Positions 37,075-46,150 of a DNA stretch of 64,000 nt are shown here, one piece after another. A program made the translations under genes and the position numbers. Numbering within the stretch: the first letter of the stretch is position 1; each line of letters begins with the position of its first letter. The notes under the pieces were generated by a model, which saw only the letters and a list, made by a program, of their open reading frames with translations, did no database searches and was not told the DNA's origin. Source of the DNA: Dyadobacter diqingensis (lineage in GTDB: Bacteria > Bacteroidota > Bacteroidia > Cytophagales > Spirosomataceae); NCBI RefSeq assembly GCF_024220585.1, contig NZ_JAMXKF010000003.1, positions 310,001 to 374,000 on the forward strand, read 5' to 3'.

Positions 37075-38418
37075 ATGCAAACTACGCAAAATAAATTTGA
37101 GCTATTCAAGCTTAACCGTCAATTACTCAATGCCATTGAAGAAGCAGGCTACGCGGAGCCTACACCAATACAGGAACAGGCAATACCTTTGGCGCTTGCC
37201 GGACAGGATATTTTAGGGATCGCGCAGACAGGAACCGGTAAAACCGCCGCTTACACATTGCCTTTACTCATGCGTATCAAGTATGCGCAGGGAGAGCATC
37301 CGCGTGCCTTAATTCTGGCCCCGACGCGGGAGCTCGCCATGCAGATATCCGAGGCTATTATTCAGCTTAGTAAATATACCGACATGCGTACGGTTGTGCT
37401 TTTTGGCGGAATTGGGCCGAAAGCGCAGATTGATGCTATCCGGAAAGGGGTAGATATTATTGTAGCTACACCGGGCCGGTTTATGGATTTGTATCTGAAA
37501 GAGGAAATCGTTGTGAAATATATCAACGTCATGATTCTGGATGAAGCCGATAAAATGATGGATATGGGTTTCATGCCTCAGATCCGCAGGTTTTTGGAAA
37601 TTCTTCCCCGCAAACGGCAGAATATGCTTTTCTCGGCAACTTTCTCGGATAAGGTTGAGCGTCTTTCTTTTGAGTTTCTCGAATATCCTACCAGAATTGA
37701 AGTGACACCGCAGGCAACAACAGCCGAGCGGGTTACCCAGGTGCTTTACGAACTGCCGAACTTCCGCACGAAAATCAATTTGCTTACGTACCTGCTGAAA
37801 GATGAGGAAACGTTTAACCGGGTCCTTATTTTTACAAGAAGCCGGGAGGTGGCTGGTCAGGTGCATGGTTATCTGCTGAATACGGTCGTGAAGGAAAATG
37901 AGCTTCGCGTGATTCATGCCAACAAAGGCCAGAACACCCGGACCAACGCGATGGACGCGTTTCGGGAAGGTTCGGTGCGTGTTATGGTAGCAACGGATGT
38001 GGTGGCCAGAGGTATCGACATTACCGAAGTGAGCCACGTGATCAACTTTGATGTGCCGCTGATCTACGAAGATTACGTGCACAGGATCGGAAGGACGGGA
38101 CGTGCCAATACCGTAGGCCAGGCGATAACCTTTATGACCATCGCCGATGAATATCACATCGCGAAAATCGAGAAGATGATCCGTATGGAAATTCCGCGCG
38201 AAGAACTTCCCGACGAACTGGAAATTGCCAAGACACCAGTAGATGAGCGGCAGATGATGCTTCGTGAAATTGATAACCAGAAAAGGAAGGAAGATCCCAC
38301 CTTTTTGGGGGCATTTCATGAAAAAAAGAATGCGCATCTGTTCAAAGCTAAAACTACGTCGAAGACCAAAGACACGGGCCGTCGAAGAACTGCTACAAAG
38401 CGAACTAAACGCAAATAA
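37075..38418 (+). CDS. DEAD-box RNA helicase
   Basis: A 447-residue ATP-dependent RNA helicase of the RhlE type. In order: Q motif (PTPIQEQAIPLAL), motif I AQTGTGKT, Ia PTRELA, II DEAD (LDEADKMMDMGF), III SAT, V VARGIDI and VI HRIGRTGR. A basic C-terminal tail (KAKTTSKTKDTGRRR) likely aids RNA binding. The ATG at MQTTQNKFELF is chosen because the promoter box lies just ahead and the upstream extension MFSYLCA has no support. Confidence 0.93.
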   Translation: MQTTQNKFELFKLNRQLLNAIEEAGYAEPTPIQEQAIPLALAGQDILGIAQTGTGKTAAYTLPLLMRIKYAQGEHPRALILAPTRELAMQISEAIIQLSKYTDMRTVVLFGGIGPKAQIDAIRKGVDIIVATPGRFMDLYLKEEIVVKYINVMILDEADKMMDMGFMPQIRRFLEILPRKRQNMLFSATFSDKVERLSFEFLEYPTRIEVTPQATTAERVTQVLYELPNFRTKINLLTYLLKDEETFNRVLIFTRSREVAGQVHGYLLNTVVKENELRVIHANKGQNTRTNAMDAFREGSVRVMVATDVVARGIDITEVSHVINFDVPLIYEDYVHRIGRTGRANTVGQAITFMTIADEYHIAKIEKMIRMEIPREELPDELEIAKTPVDERQMMLREIDNQKRKEDPTFLGAFHEKKNAHLFKAKTTSKTKDTGRRRTATKRTKRK

Positions 38419-38488
38419 TACAATACGATATCCAATATTTCCGTTTAACTTGGACAATAGAAAAACCTGTTTCTCTATTTTTTAATTT

Positions 38489-39229
38489 ATGAAAGAATCC
38501 GTTGTTATTTGGTTTGCTCTTTTAATCCCTGCTCTTGGGTTAGCTCAGGAGAAACATTTGGCAAGCGCGGCACCGATGTCTGATACCAATATCTCACAGA
38601 GACGACCGCTTGAATTAAAAGAGAAACGTGTGTTACCACTGTTTGGAGAACAAAGTAAAAACTCCGAACAGATCGATGAAGAGATACGCTTTCTGAGTGA
38701 TTGCGATAAATCTTTTAGCAGCAGAATTGAAGCAAGTAGTTTTTTTTCAGCGCGTGCCTGGGAATATCTTCAGGAAGGATCTCTGGACACGGCGTGCTAC
38801 CGTTTTAATCTGGCCAATTTATTAAATGATAAAAATGTAGAGGCTTACTGGGGACTTGGTGTTGTTTGTTACCAAAAAGAAAATTGGGTCGATGCCAAGC
38901 GGATGTTAAGTCGCGGAGTGAGTATTCAGTCAAATAATGTGCCTTTACTGGTGGACCTTTCCACGGTAGATCTGAAACTTTATGCCATTAACAAGCGGCA
39001 GGAGGAACTGGATGAGGCATTTAAATTACTTGAAGATGCGGTGGCGCTTGACTCCACGTATGCTTTGGGGCAGTACAATCTGGCGTTGGTGCATTACAAC
39101 CGAAATGAGCCGGAGAAATCCTGGGAGCACCTGCATAAGGGGCGAATGCTGGATTTTAACCAGATCAATTTTGAATTTATAGAATTACTTAAAGCTAAAC
39201 TTCCTGATCCTCAGGGATTTTTTAAGTGA
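38489..39229 (+). CDS. Secreted TPR-repeat protein
   Basis: A 246-residue protein with an N-terminal signal peptide (MKESVVIWFALLIPALGLAQ) and, from about residue 90, three tetratricopeptide-like helical repeats (AYWGLGVVCYQKENWVDAK; YALGQYNLALVHYNRNEPEK). TPR domains scaffold protein contacts; the partner is unknown. It lies 70 bases after the helicase gene and ends before a strong terminator. Confidence 0.75.
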   Translation: MKESVVIWFALLIPALGLAQEKHLASAAPMSDTNISQRRPLELKEKRVLPLFGEQSKNSEQIDEEIRFLSDCDKSFSSRIEASSFFSARAWEYLQEGSLDTACYRFNLANLLNDKNVEAYWGLGVVCYQKENWVDAKRMLSRGVSIQSNNVPLLVDLSTVDLKLYAINKRQEELDEAFKLLEDAVALDSTYALGQYNLALVHYNRNEPEKSWEHLHKGRMLDFNQINFEFIELLKAKLPDPQGFFK

Positions 39230-39262
39230 TAGAATAAATAATCAAGCTTAGCGAAGTAATTC

Positions 39263-39302
39263 AGAGAAGTCAAGTTTTCAAAACTTGACTTCTCTTTTTT
39301 TT
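39263..39302. terminator. Terminator with the 29-bp palindrome, copy 1
   Basis: AGAGAAGTCAAGTTTT at 39263-39278 pairs with the mirror arm ending at 39295, followed by T7. It separates the TPR gene from the convergent BtuG-like gene. The inner 29 bases (39265-39293) recur exactly at 53333-53361. Confidence 0.85.
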
Positions 39303-39309
39303 GCCTGAA

Positions 39310-40386
39310 CTATCTGAAATAAAAACTGGTCGGAGCAATACCTACTTTCACCGAATCAACCAGGGTTCCGTCCGAACGGAGACGAAGTGTGTAACCGGAT
39401 TGTGTATAACTTGGCGCCACACCGGCATAAATCAAACCTTGCAGAGGATCTACGGCCAATCCGGAAAAAACTCTCTTTGCAAAAGGTGTTGTGATGTTTA
39501 CCTGCGTATCGGTAATGGAGAATTTGTAAGTTTCACCATGTGCTTCGTAATCGTAGGAAAGCACAAAATATATCGTTTTAAGATCGGGGGCCATGGCAAA
39601 ATGGCCTGCCGTTTTAGCCTTGTTGTTGCTTATCGACAAAGTCGTTTCAATTTCATAGGTATCGGCATTAAGTCTGAATAACTCTAGGCCTGCCTGCACC
39701 CATAATTTATTATTGATATCAATTCCAATCGGGTTCGGTTCTGATTTGAATGTAATGGTTTTGGTTACAGCATCGGTGGTGGTGCTGATCACCGAGAGAT
39801 TTCTTCCGCCACTGAATGGGTAGTCGCCGACAAAAACTTTGTCTTTGTATAAAACCAGATTTTCAGGCCCCTTATCCGTATTGATTTTTTTAGTAACCTT
39901 TTTGGTGGCCAGGTCTACCACGGCAACATAACCAACAGGATAACTGTAATCCGAATTAAGCGTACCCCAGTTGGTAATATAAGCCTTGGTGCCACCAACC
40001 GAAATTACCTCCCGCGGATTTTCAATATCCGGTGCACCGATTGATCCTTCGGTTACGAAAGTATTGGCGGTTACAATTTCGATTTTATCCGAACCGGGGT
40101 TCGAATTGTCGACCAGAATTAATCCGTGGTCACCAGCCACAGCATAACCCTGAACACCTCCTTTAAAATTACTGCCATTGACAAGGGAAAATACGTCGAT
40201 GTCGGCAATGTTTTTTTCTCGTGACAAGAAAGAAATACTTCCGTTGTTCTGTGAATAATTTCCTTCATTTCCTACAAACACGCCCTGTACATAAGTACCC
40301 TTCGGCGCAGGATCACTTTGATTACATGACCATGCGATCGCAGCTATAAGTGTTACGGTTAAAATTCTTGTTAGTGGTTTTCTCAT
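39310..40386 (-). CDS. BtuG-like beta-propeller surface lipoprotein
   Basis: A 358-residue lipoprotein. The ATG at MRKPLTRILTVTL opens a signal peptide ending in the lipobox IAWSC; a much longer frame upstream overlaps the receptor gene and is rejected. The mature part is a YncE/DUF5074-like seven-bladed propeller (repeated VxxxGxKAYITNWG, GYVAVVDLATKKV, LVLYKDKVFVGDY, PNPIGIDINNKLW). It lies 85 bases downstream of a BtuB-like receptor under a cobalamin riboswitch. In Bacteroides, BtuG is a surface propeller that binds vitamin B12 tightly and sits on BtuB, so this is the likely counterpart. B12 binding here is inferred. Confidence 0.75.
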   Translation of the reverse strand: MRKPLTRILTVTLIAAIAWSCNQSDPAPKGTYVQGVFVGNEGNYSQNNGSISFLSREKNIADIDVFSLVNGSNFKGGVQGYAVAGDHGLILVDNSNPGSDKIEIVTANTFVTEGSIGAPDIENPREVISVGGTKAYITNWGTLNSDYSYPVGYVAVVDLATKKVTKKINTDKGPENLVLYKDKVFVGDYPFSGGRNLSVISTTTDAVTKTITFKSEPNPIGIDINNKLWVQAGLELFRLNADTYEIETTLSISNNKAKTAGHFAMAPDLKTIYFVLSYDYEAHGETYKFSITDTQVNITTPFAKRVFSGLAVDPLQGLIYAGVAPSYTQSGYTLRLRSDGTLVDSVKVGIAPTSFYFR

Positions 40387-40471
40387 TGTTACGGTATTAA
40401 AATAATCGATTGAAAGTGATTTTGTTAGCGTTATTGGTCTTAATGGATTAATCCGCGCAGGATTCCCTGTC

Positions 40472-42400
40472 TTACTTTTCCGGCGTTTTGGCCGATAGTA
40501 CCAGGCTGATGGCAAAACTACGTCCGGGCATGGAATTTCCGTTAATGGTTTGGTAAAAAGTATCGTAAATATTGTTGATTCTGCCCTGTAAAGAAGCATT
40601 GGCAAAAGACCAGCTGAAATTTGATTCCAGAATCAGATTTCCCAACACATATCCATCGGTTGATTGAATATGGTCAGCCGTTGTATACCGTTTGGAGACA
40701 GCCTGAAACTGTTTGGTGATACGAAACCATTTGTATCCGGCAAACATAGTGATATTGCCGGAGTGAACCGGAATGTGCGGCAGCTGTTTTCCAACAACGT
40801 CCACGGCGTAAGCGTCGTATACTTTTTCCTGCGATGTCTTGGTAAGCGCATAATTGATATTGCTTCCAAACTTCCAGTATTCCCAATTACCCTTCCAGCC
40901 CAGTTGCAGTTCAGCACCGCTTGCAATGACCATCTGGAGATTTTCAACGTTGAAGTTATTAGCGGGATTCCAGTAAGTCCAGTTATCAATTTTGTTATGA
41001 TAAACGCTGATATTACCAGTGAACGAATGAATTTTATTCAGACGATAAACACTCTCTGCTCCGATTTCTTTGTTAAACCCGCTTTCCGGTTTGATATCCG
41101 GATTTCCCAGAATCTTCCAATACCGCTCATTCAGCGTCGGTACACGGTAGCTTCTGCCAACCGATCCTCTTAATTTAATTGTATAGGGTTTGTCCTGAAC
41201 CAAACGATACTCGACACCAAAGGAAGGCGTAAATGGCGGATTATAACCCGTTACAAATGCCTGTCGCAGATTTACGGAGGTTAATAACCTTGGGGAAATT
41301 TGCCAGCGGGTTAATACAAATAAATCTCCGCGGTTTTCAGTGATCACGGGGCGCTGGTAGTTTTCCACCTGCGTTTTATAGTGCGTGAATTCACCGCCGG
41401 TCTGAACCTGAATACTGCTGCCGGATGAGCCAACTTTCCATTCCAATGTACGCTCTCCCCGAATTCCCAGGCGGTCCGTAACTGCGTGATCCAGCTTGGA
41501 ATAATCGCCAACGGCATAATCAATCACATCCCGGACCCACGAAGTCCGCACAACCCAATCCTCAAACTGATAGCGGAGCATGGTTCTGGACGACTTGATT
41601 CTGGTAAGTTCCCGGCCCGCCAGGTTTTGGGGATTGGTGGTCAAAGTATTTTCTGTCAGCCAGACGTGCGCCGACAATTCATGTTTTTTACTGGTAAAAA
41701 AGAGATCCTGTACCAGGCCTTTCTGAAATGTTTTCGAACGAATAATTTCAATGCCACGCCGAAGCGTCTCGCGGTAATCATTATTCATTCGGCCGTCATA
41801 CACTGCCGTTTTTCCCGAAAAGCTCCATTGACTGTTGAGACTGGTGCCATATTTTAAGGTTGCCAGAGTCTGGTTGTTGCGGAAACTTTCCTGTTGCCGA
41901 CCGATCATTACCTGCAAACCTGCCTGCGGTTTTGAACTTCCCAGTATAATACTCCCGCCGACCGCATCGGTTCCGACAACGCTCGCCGAGGAACCATACT
42001 GAACAGAAAGCTGATCGAAACCTGCCACCGGGATTGTCGAAAAATCCGTTTGTCCGAGCGTTGGCAGGTTAATGTTTAATCCATTCCAAAGTACAGCCGT
42101 ATGGTTGGCCGAAGTCCCGCGAAATGCCACGGTTGCCAGCTGGCCGGGGCCGTAATTTTTTAAAAGTATGGGTGTGTTTAAAGAAAGCAAATCCGTGATG
42201 TTCCGGAAACGAAATTGTTCCATTGTCACCGAATCTACTTTCTGGATTTTGAGCCCGCTCATAAATCTTTCCGGTGCGAAACCGTAGACTGTGATCGGTT
42301 CCAGATGGACGGAATCCTTCTGAGCAACGACCTTTTCAGCAGCAGCAAGAAATACAGAAAGTCCGGTGATCAGACAAAAAAAGAGTTGTCTGTTAAGCAC
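40472..42400 (-). CDS. btuB: TonB-dependent vitamin B12 receptor (BtuB-like)
   Basis: A 642-residue outer-membrane receptor. The signal peptide (LFFCLITGLSVFLAAA) is followed by a TonB-box-like segment (EPITVYG), a plug domain (QLSVQYGSSASVVGTDAVGGSIIL) and a 22-stranded barrel ending with a near-terminal aromatic (SFAISLVLSAKTPEK). The start codon is GTG. The cobalamin riboswitch upstream makes corrinoid uptake the best-supported role. No cysteine- or calcium-loop detail can be confirmed by eye. The BtuG-like gene follows in the same transcript. Confidence 0.88.
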   Translation of the reverse strand: MLNRQLFFCLITGLSVFLAAAEKVVAQKDSVHLEPITVYGFAPERFMSGLKIQKVDSVTMEQFRFRNITDLLSLNTPILLKNYGPGQLATVAFRGTSANHTAVLWNGLNINLPTLGQTDFSTIPVAGFDQLSVQYGSSASVVGTDAVGGSIILGSSKPQAGLQVMIGRQQESFRNNQTLATLKYGTSLNSQWSFSGKTAVYDGRMNNDYRETLRRGIEIIRSKTFQKGLVQDLFFTSKKHELSAHVWLTENTLTTNPQNLAGRELTRIKSSRTMLRYQFEDWVVRTSWVRDVIDYAVGDYSKLDHAVTDRLGIRGERTLEWKVGSSGSSIQVQTGGEFTHYKTQVENYQRPVITENRGDLFVLTRWQISPRLLTSVNLRQAFVTGYNPPFTPSFGVEYRLVQDKPYTIKLRGSVGRSYRVPTLNERYWKILGNPDIKPESGFNKEIGAESVYRLNKIHSFTGNISVYHNKIDNWTYWNPANNFNVENLQMVIASGAELQLGWKGNWEYWKFGSNINYALTKTSQEKVYDAYAVDVVGKQLPHIPVHSGNITMFAGYKWFRITKQFQAVSKRYTTADHIQSTDGYVLGNLILESNFSWSFANASLQGRINNIYDTFYQTINGNSMPGRSFAISLVLSAKTPEK

Positions 42401-42469
42401 CTTGAAAGAATAAATTAACCATAGCCGAAACGATTAAATGACTTTTCCTCCGAAAATCAAAACGTTGAA

Positions 42470-42651
42470 TTATTTCTGGCAGGTCTCCTGGCTCGTCTTG
42501 TTGATCTTGTGCCTTCCCGTTTGTGACAGTGGCATTGCAGATTGAGATCAATGTTGGTATAAGACTCACAGTTGCGGGGACAGCTCCCGTTTTTCGCGGG
42601 ATTCCCTTTTAAGCCATAAGGTTGATTCGAAGCAACTTCTGGCACCAAAAA
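42470..42651 (-). ncRNA. Cobalamin riboswitch
   Basis: On the minus strand the conserved elements appear in order: the 5' pairing region (GGTGCC, near 42641-42646), GGGAAT near 42601, the B12 box AGCTGTCCCCGCAACTGTGA (42566-42585), GCCACTG (42527-42533), GGGAAGGC (42511-42518) and the closing GAGCCAGGAGACCTGCC (42478-42494). This is the full AdoCbl-type aptamer. A TACCTTTG promoter lies right before it and the BtuB-like gene starts about 70 bases after, so it should turn uptake off when B12 is plentiful. Confidence 0.95.
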
Positions 42652-42656
42652 CATTG

Positions 42657-42684
42657 CAAAGGTAAATAATTATTGTGGTCCAAA
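42657..42684 (-). promoter_or_regulatory. Promoter of the B12 uptake transcript
   Basis: A -7 TACCTTTG (42657-42664, minus strand) has a -33 TTTG (42681-42684) 16 bases upstream, slightly short spacing. Initiation a few bases downstream coincides with the first riboswitch helix. Apart from this promoter, the riboswitch and its leader, I see nothing in the 355-bp gap. Confidence 0.55.
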
Positions 42685-42755
42685 CACCAGACATTCTTAA
42701 AGTAGATACTTCACTTGCAACCGGATAAGTTATCTTCGCGTAAAATTTCGATAAT

Positions 42756-43673
42756 TTGTCAAGTCGCGCAACCACCCGTTTATTGCTTTCAGCCCCGCAA
42801 AGAGGTGTTCTTCTCATGTTGGGAGCTTCATTTTTCTTTGCGCTGATGTCGGCTATTTCCAAGTGGCTGGGGCGCGATTTTCATATCGTACAACTCGTTT
42901 TCTTCAGGAATATTGTCGGCGTACTTTTTATCGGAACAAGTATTTTGCAAAGGCCGATGAAGCAAAAAGGAGGGAAGCTGGGGCTTCTCGTTTTTCGCGG
43001 TGTGGTCGGAACACTTTCCCTTTATCTGCTTTTTTACGCGATCCGTACGCTGGGACTGGGGCGCGCTTCCACCTACCAGTATACTTACCCGATTTTCCTG
43101 GCCTTCCTTTCCTGGTTATTATTGGGCGAGAAATTAAGTGCCAGAGAGTGGATTGCCATCCTGCTGGGTTTTGCGGGGATATTATTTGTATTTCGTCCGG
43201 ACCTTTCGATGTCGCTGAAAAATCACGCGCTGGGACTGGGAAATGCCTTGCTGACGGCTATTGCATATCTGGCGATACGACAGCTCGGTCAGGTCTATGA
43301 TACCAGAGCCATCGTTTTGTCTTTCATGTTAAGCGGGATTGTCCTGCCAATATTTTCGATGGTGATCGGAACTTACTTTCCGCATGACGGGCTGGATTTC
43401 CTGATCGGGACTTTCAAATGGCCGGTGACACTGGCACATTGGGTGGGATTTCTTGCGCTGGGTGTTACGGCCATGATCGGCCAGATCATGATGACCCAGT
43501 CTTTCACGTTCGATAAAGCGGGTCGCGTAGCAGCGGTGGGTTATTCCAATATACTTTTTGCGTTGTTCCTTGGGTTATGGATGGGAGAAGCTGTGCCGAC
43601 TATTCCCATCATGATTGGCATGGTGCTGATCATTAGCGGAGGGTTACTCGTTTCTTTATCTAAACAAAAATAA
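42756..43673 (+). CDS. DMT-superfamily (EamA) transporter
   Basis: A 305-residue membrane protein with ten helices in two EamA repeats of about 140 residues (LMLGASFFFALMSAISKW; HALGLGNALLTAIAYLAIRQLG). The motif ASTYQYTYPIFLAFLSWLLLGEKLS is typical for drug/metabolite exporters such as RhaT/YdcZ relatives. Substrate unknown. The start is taken as TTG at 42756, since the next ATG (residue 21) lies inside the first helix; a TATCTTCG promoter-like box lies 18 bases ahead. Confidence 0.8.
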   Translation: MSSRATTRLLLSAPQRGVLLMLGASFFFALMSAISKWLGRDFHIVQLVFFRNIVGVLFIGTSILQRPMKQKGGKLGLLVFRGVVGTLSLYLLFYAIRTLGLGRASTYQYTYPIFLAFLSWLLLGEKLSAREWIAILLGFAGILFVFRPDLSMSLKNHALGLGNALLTAIAYLAIRQLGQVYDTRAIVLSFMLSGIVLPIFSMVIGTYFPHDGLDFLIGTFKWPVTLAHWVGFLALGVTAMIGQIMMTQSFTFDKAGRVAAVGYSNILFALFLGLWMGEAVPTIPIMIGMVLIISGGLLVSLSKQK

Positions 43674-43687
43674 CCGGTTATCCGCGA

Positions 43688-44053
43688 TCATTTATTGGCT
43701 TCGCTAAAAAGCAATTTATTCCCAAACGGATCGGTAACCTCCATTGTTTTGGCATTCCAGGGCGCGTCTTCCAGTCCGGGCCGGTTGAACCGGTAATTCA
43801 TTTCGAGCAATTCTTTGTGATATTCTCGCAAACCCGTGCATTCGATAAAAACCTTGCTACCGGGTGTGCAGTCACCATGGTGTTCCGTTAAATGAAGCAC
43901 AATAGCGCCCTTGGATATTTGCAGGTATATTGGGAAATTCTCACCGTATCGGTGCGTCCAGTCGATATTGAAGCCAAGCCAGTCAATGTAAAATTCCATT
44001 GCTTTTGCTTCGTCGAAAATCCGGATAAGCGGTATTACTTTGCTGGCTTCCAT
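43688..44053 (-). CDS. VOC-superfamily (glyoxalase/bleomycin-resistance-like) protein
   Basis: A 121-residue protein with one bleomycin-resistance-type module (IPLIRIFDEAKAMEFYIDWLGF; TDPFGNKLLFSE). The motif pair FYIDWLGF and DPFGNKL fits the antibiotic-binding type. No intact metal triad is certain. Likely a dimer. Single gene, convergent with the DMT exporter. Confidence 0.8.
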   Translation of the reverse strand: MEASKVIPLIRIFDEAKAMEFYIDWLGFNIDWTHRYGENFPIYLQISKGAIVLHLTEHHGDCTPGSKVFIECTGLREYHKELLEMNYRFNRPGLEDAPWNAKTMEVTDPFGNKLLFSEANK

Positions 44054-44124
44054 AGGGAATCGTGTTGTGCAATAACCAGTTTGGTTTTATTCCGGCTGAT
44101 GCGTTCCTGTATCGTTTTCACTTA

Positions 44125-44132
44125 TAAATTTG
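44125..44132 (+). promoter_or_regulatory. Candidate promoter of the thioredoxin-like gene (TAAATTTG)
   Basis: A TAnnTTTG match lies about 71 bases before the ATG at 44203. No -33 TTTG at proper spacing, so this may be a chance match. Confidence 0.3.
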
Positions 44133-44202
44133 CCGTAATATTTCGTCTTTAAAAATTATTTAGCAGAAATCTTCGTTCCTTAGCAGTACGCACAGACCAA
44201 CT

Positions 44203-44763
44203 ATGAAACGACTTACTTATACATTTATTTTTTCCTGTATTCTGTTTACGGGATTAACCGGTTTTCGCACGGATTCTACACCAGCGAAAGGAGAGGAGAT
44301 TCAATGGCTGACCATTGAACAGGCGTATGCGAAAATCCAGAAGGAGCCGAGAAAGGTACTTATTGATATTTACACCGACTGGTGTGGTTGGTGTAAAGTG
44401 ATGGACCGCGAGACGTATAAAAATGCGGAAGTGATCCGTTATATCAACGAAAAGTTTTATGCTGTAAAACTCAACGCCGAACAACCGGAAGCGATAACGA
44501 TCGGGAAACAGAAATTTGAATTTTTGCCACAGGGTCAAAAAGGTGTGCATCAGATAGCACTGGCACTGACGAACAATCAGCCGAGTTATCCGACAACCGT
44601 TTTTCTGGATGATAAATTTCAAATGATCCAGCCTTTGCCGGGTTACATGAAGTCAAAAGAATTTCATGAAGTGATCACGTATTTTGGTGAAAATTTTCAT
44701 AAAAAAGAATCGTTTGAAGATTACAAAGCAAAAACGTACAAAACGATTTATACAGGCAAGTAA
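44203..44763 (+). CDS. Secreted thioredoxin-like protein
   Basis: A 186-residue protein with a signal peptide (MKRLTYTFIFSCILFTGLTG) and a thioredoxin fold. The redox motif is DWCGWCKVMDRE (Cys-Gly-Trp-Cys), and the cis-Pro lies in SYPTTVFLD. It resembles DUF255/thioredoxin-like 7 proteins that act in the periplasm on disulfides or cytochrome maturation. Target unknown. It has its own terminator. Confidence 0.85.
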   Translation: MKRLTYTFIFSCILFTGLTGFRTDSTPAKGEEIQWLTIEQAYAKIQKEPRKVLIDIYTDWCGWCKVMDRETYKNAEVIRYINEKFYAVKLNAEQPEAITIGKQKFEFLPQGQKGVHQIALALTNNQPSYPTTVFLDDKFQMIQPLPGYMKSKEFHEVITYFGENFHKKESFEDYKAKTYKTIYTGK

Positions 44764-44780
44764 TTAAAATACAAAAAGGA

Positions 44781-44827
44781 AATGGGGTAATTGATGGGTT
44801 TTGCCATCAATTACCCCATTTTTTATT
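44781..44827 (+). terminator. Strong rho-independent terminator after the thioredoxin-like gene
   Basis: A perfect 17-bp stem (left arm 44781-44797, right arm 44804-44820, core GGGGTAATTGATGG) with loop GTTTTG, followed by TTTTATT. Confidence 0.85.
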
Positions 44828-44879
44828 GATCAGGAATCCGACTCATCATCCCCAAGGGATATCCTGTTTATAGCAACTA

Positions 44880-45953
44880 TCAGATCATTTCACCTTCCTG
44901 CATTCTCTCCGCATTTTCCGCGATACGCAAACGCTCGATAAAATCGCCAATATCACCTTCCATTACCGCCTGTAAATTATAAACGGTATGACCAATGCGG
45001 TGATCTGTAATACGGCTTTGCGGGTAGTTGTACGTACGGATCTTGTCAGACCTGTCACCGCTTCCTACCATCGATTTACGCTGAGAACTTACTGCGTCGT
45101 TATGCTCTTTCAACTTGATCTCATAAAGACGTGAGCGCAAAACGCCTAAGGCTTTGTCCTTGTTTTTCAACTGTGAACGTTCATCCTGGCAGCTCACCAC
45201 CAATCCGGAAGGAATGTGGGTAAGACGTACCGCCGAATATGTCGTGTTAACTGACTGTCCACCCGCACCTGATGACATAAAGGTATCAATGCGGACATCA
45301 TTCATATTGATCTGAACATCAACCTCTTCTGCTTCCGGTAAAACCGCTACCGAAGCAGCCGAAGTATGGATACGGCCCTGAGATTCTGTTTGTGGTACAC
45401 GCTGAACACGGTGAACACCGGATTCAAACTTCATTTTTCCATAAACATCTTCCCCCTCAACCTTACAGATAATTTCTTTATATCCCCCGTTGGTTCCTTC
45501 TGTGAAGTCCATGATGGAAGATCTCCATCCCATTTTTTCAAAGAAACGCTGGTACATACGGAACAAATCACCCGCGAAAATCGCCGCTTCATCACCACCG
45601 GTACCGCCTCTGATTTCCAGAATAATGTTACGGCTGTCGTTCGGATCTTTCGGGATAAGCAATTCTTTGATAATCAGCTCCATTTCTTCCATCTTTGGAA
45701 GAAGGTCATCCAATTCCTCTTTCGCCATCTGACGCAGCTCCTCGTCCTTTTCAGTGACAATCATTTCTTTCGTTCCGGCAATATCTTTTTGAAGCTTTTG
45801 ATAAATTGCATATTGTTCTACAATCTTGCCCAAATCCTTGTATTCCTTGCTCAGCTTGGAATATTTGGAAGAATCGGAAACGATCTCAGGTTGTATAATT
45901 TGTTGCGAAACTTCTTCGAAACGTTCTTTTATGGCTTCTAATTTATCTTGCAT
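44880..45953 (-). CDS. prfA: Peptide chain release factor 1
   Basis: A 357-residue RF1 that ends translation at UAA and UAG. The GGQ loop SSGAGGQSVNTTYSAVRLTHIP and the codon-recognition segment RVQRVPQTESQGRIHTSA are present; the tripeptide is PQT in place of the common PAT and fits the PxT pattern. The coiled-coil N-terminal domain covers residues 1-100. RF2 is not in this window. Confidence 0.96.
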   Translation of the reverse strand: MQDKLEAIKERFEEVSQQIIQPEIVSDSSKYSKLSKEYKDLGKIVEQYAIYQKLQKDIAGTKEMIVTEKDEELRQMAKEELDDLLPKMEEMELIIKELLIPKDPNDSRNIILEIRGGTGGDEAAIFAGDLFRMYQRFFEKMGWRSSIMDFTEGTNGGYKEIICKVEGEDVYGKMKFESGVHRVQRVPQTESQGRIHTSAASVAVLPEAEEVDVQINMNDVRIDTFMSSGAGGQSVNTTYSAVRLTHIPSGLVVSCQDERSQLKNKDKALGVLRSRLYEIKLKEHNDAVSSQRKSMVGSGDRSDKIRTYNYPQSRITDHRIGHTVYNLQAVMEGDIGDFIERLRIAENAERMQEGEMI

Positions 45954-45991
45954 ATCGCTTTAATGTCTTTTGGCATTGCATATTCGGGCGA

Positions 45992-45999
45992 CAAAGATA
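45992..45999 (-). promoter_or_regulatory. Candidate prfA promoter (-7 box TATCTTTG)
   Basis: TATCTTTG on the minus strand fits TAnnTTTG and lies 39 bases before the prfA ATG. No clear -33 element. Confidence 0.45.
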
Positions 46000-46150
46000 C
46001 GCATTTTAGGTTGAAGAATGTTTTTCGTAGGTTCGTTGTCTGTTTTGAATTAGAAAGTTGTAAATAATGTTGAGAGAAAGAACGCCATATTTGACCCTTT
46101 TTCCTGAAAAATACCTTTTCAAATTCCCGGTGGGCTGTAATTTACTAATA

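Noticed and set aside
37309..38457. Long open frame of 382 codons on the minus strand
   Set aside because: It lies entirely antisense to the DEAD-box helicase, whose motifs are intact; the reverse translation has no recognisable domain.
40387..40605. N-terminal extension of the BtuG-like frame
   Set aside because: It overlaps the end of the receptor gene; the lipoprotein signal begins at 40386.
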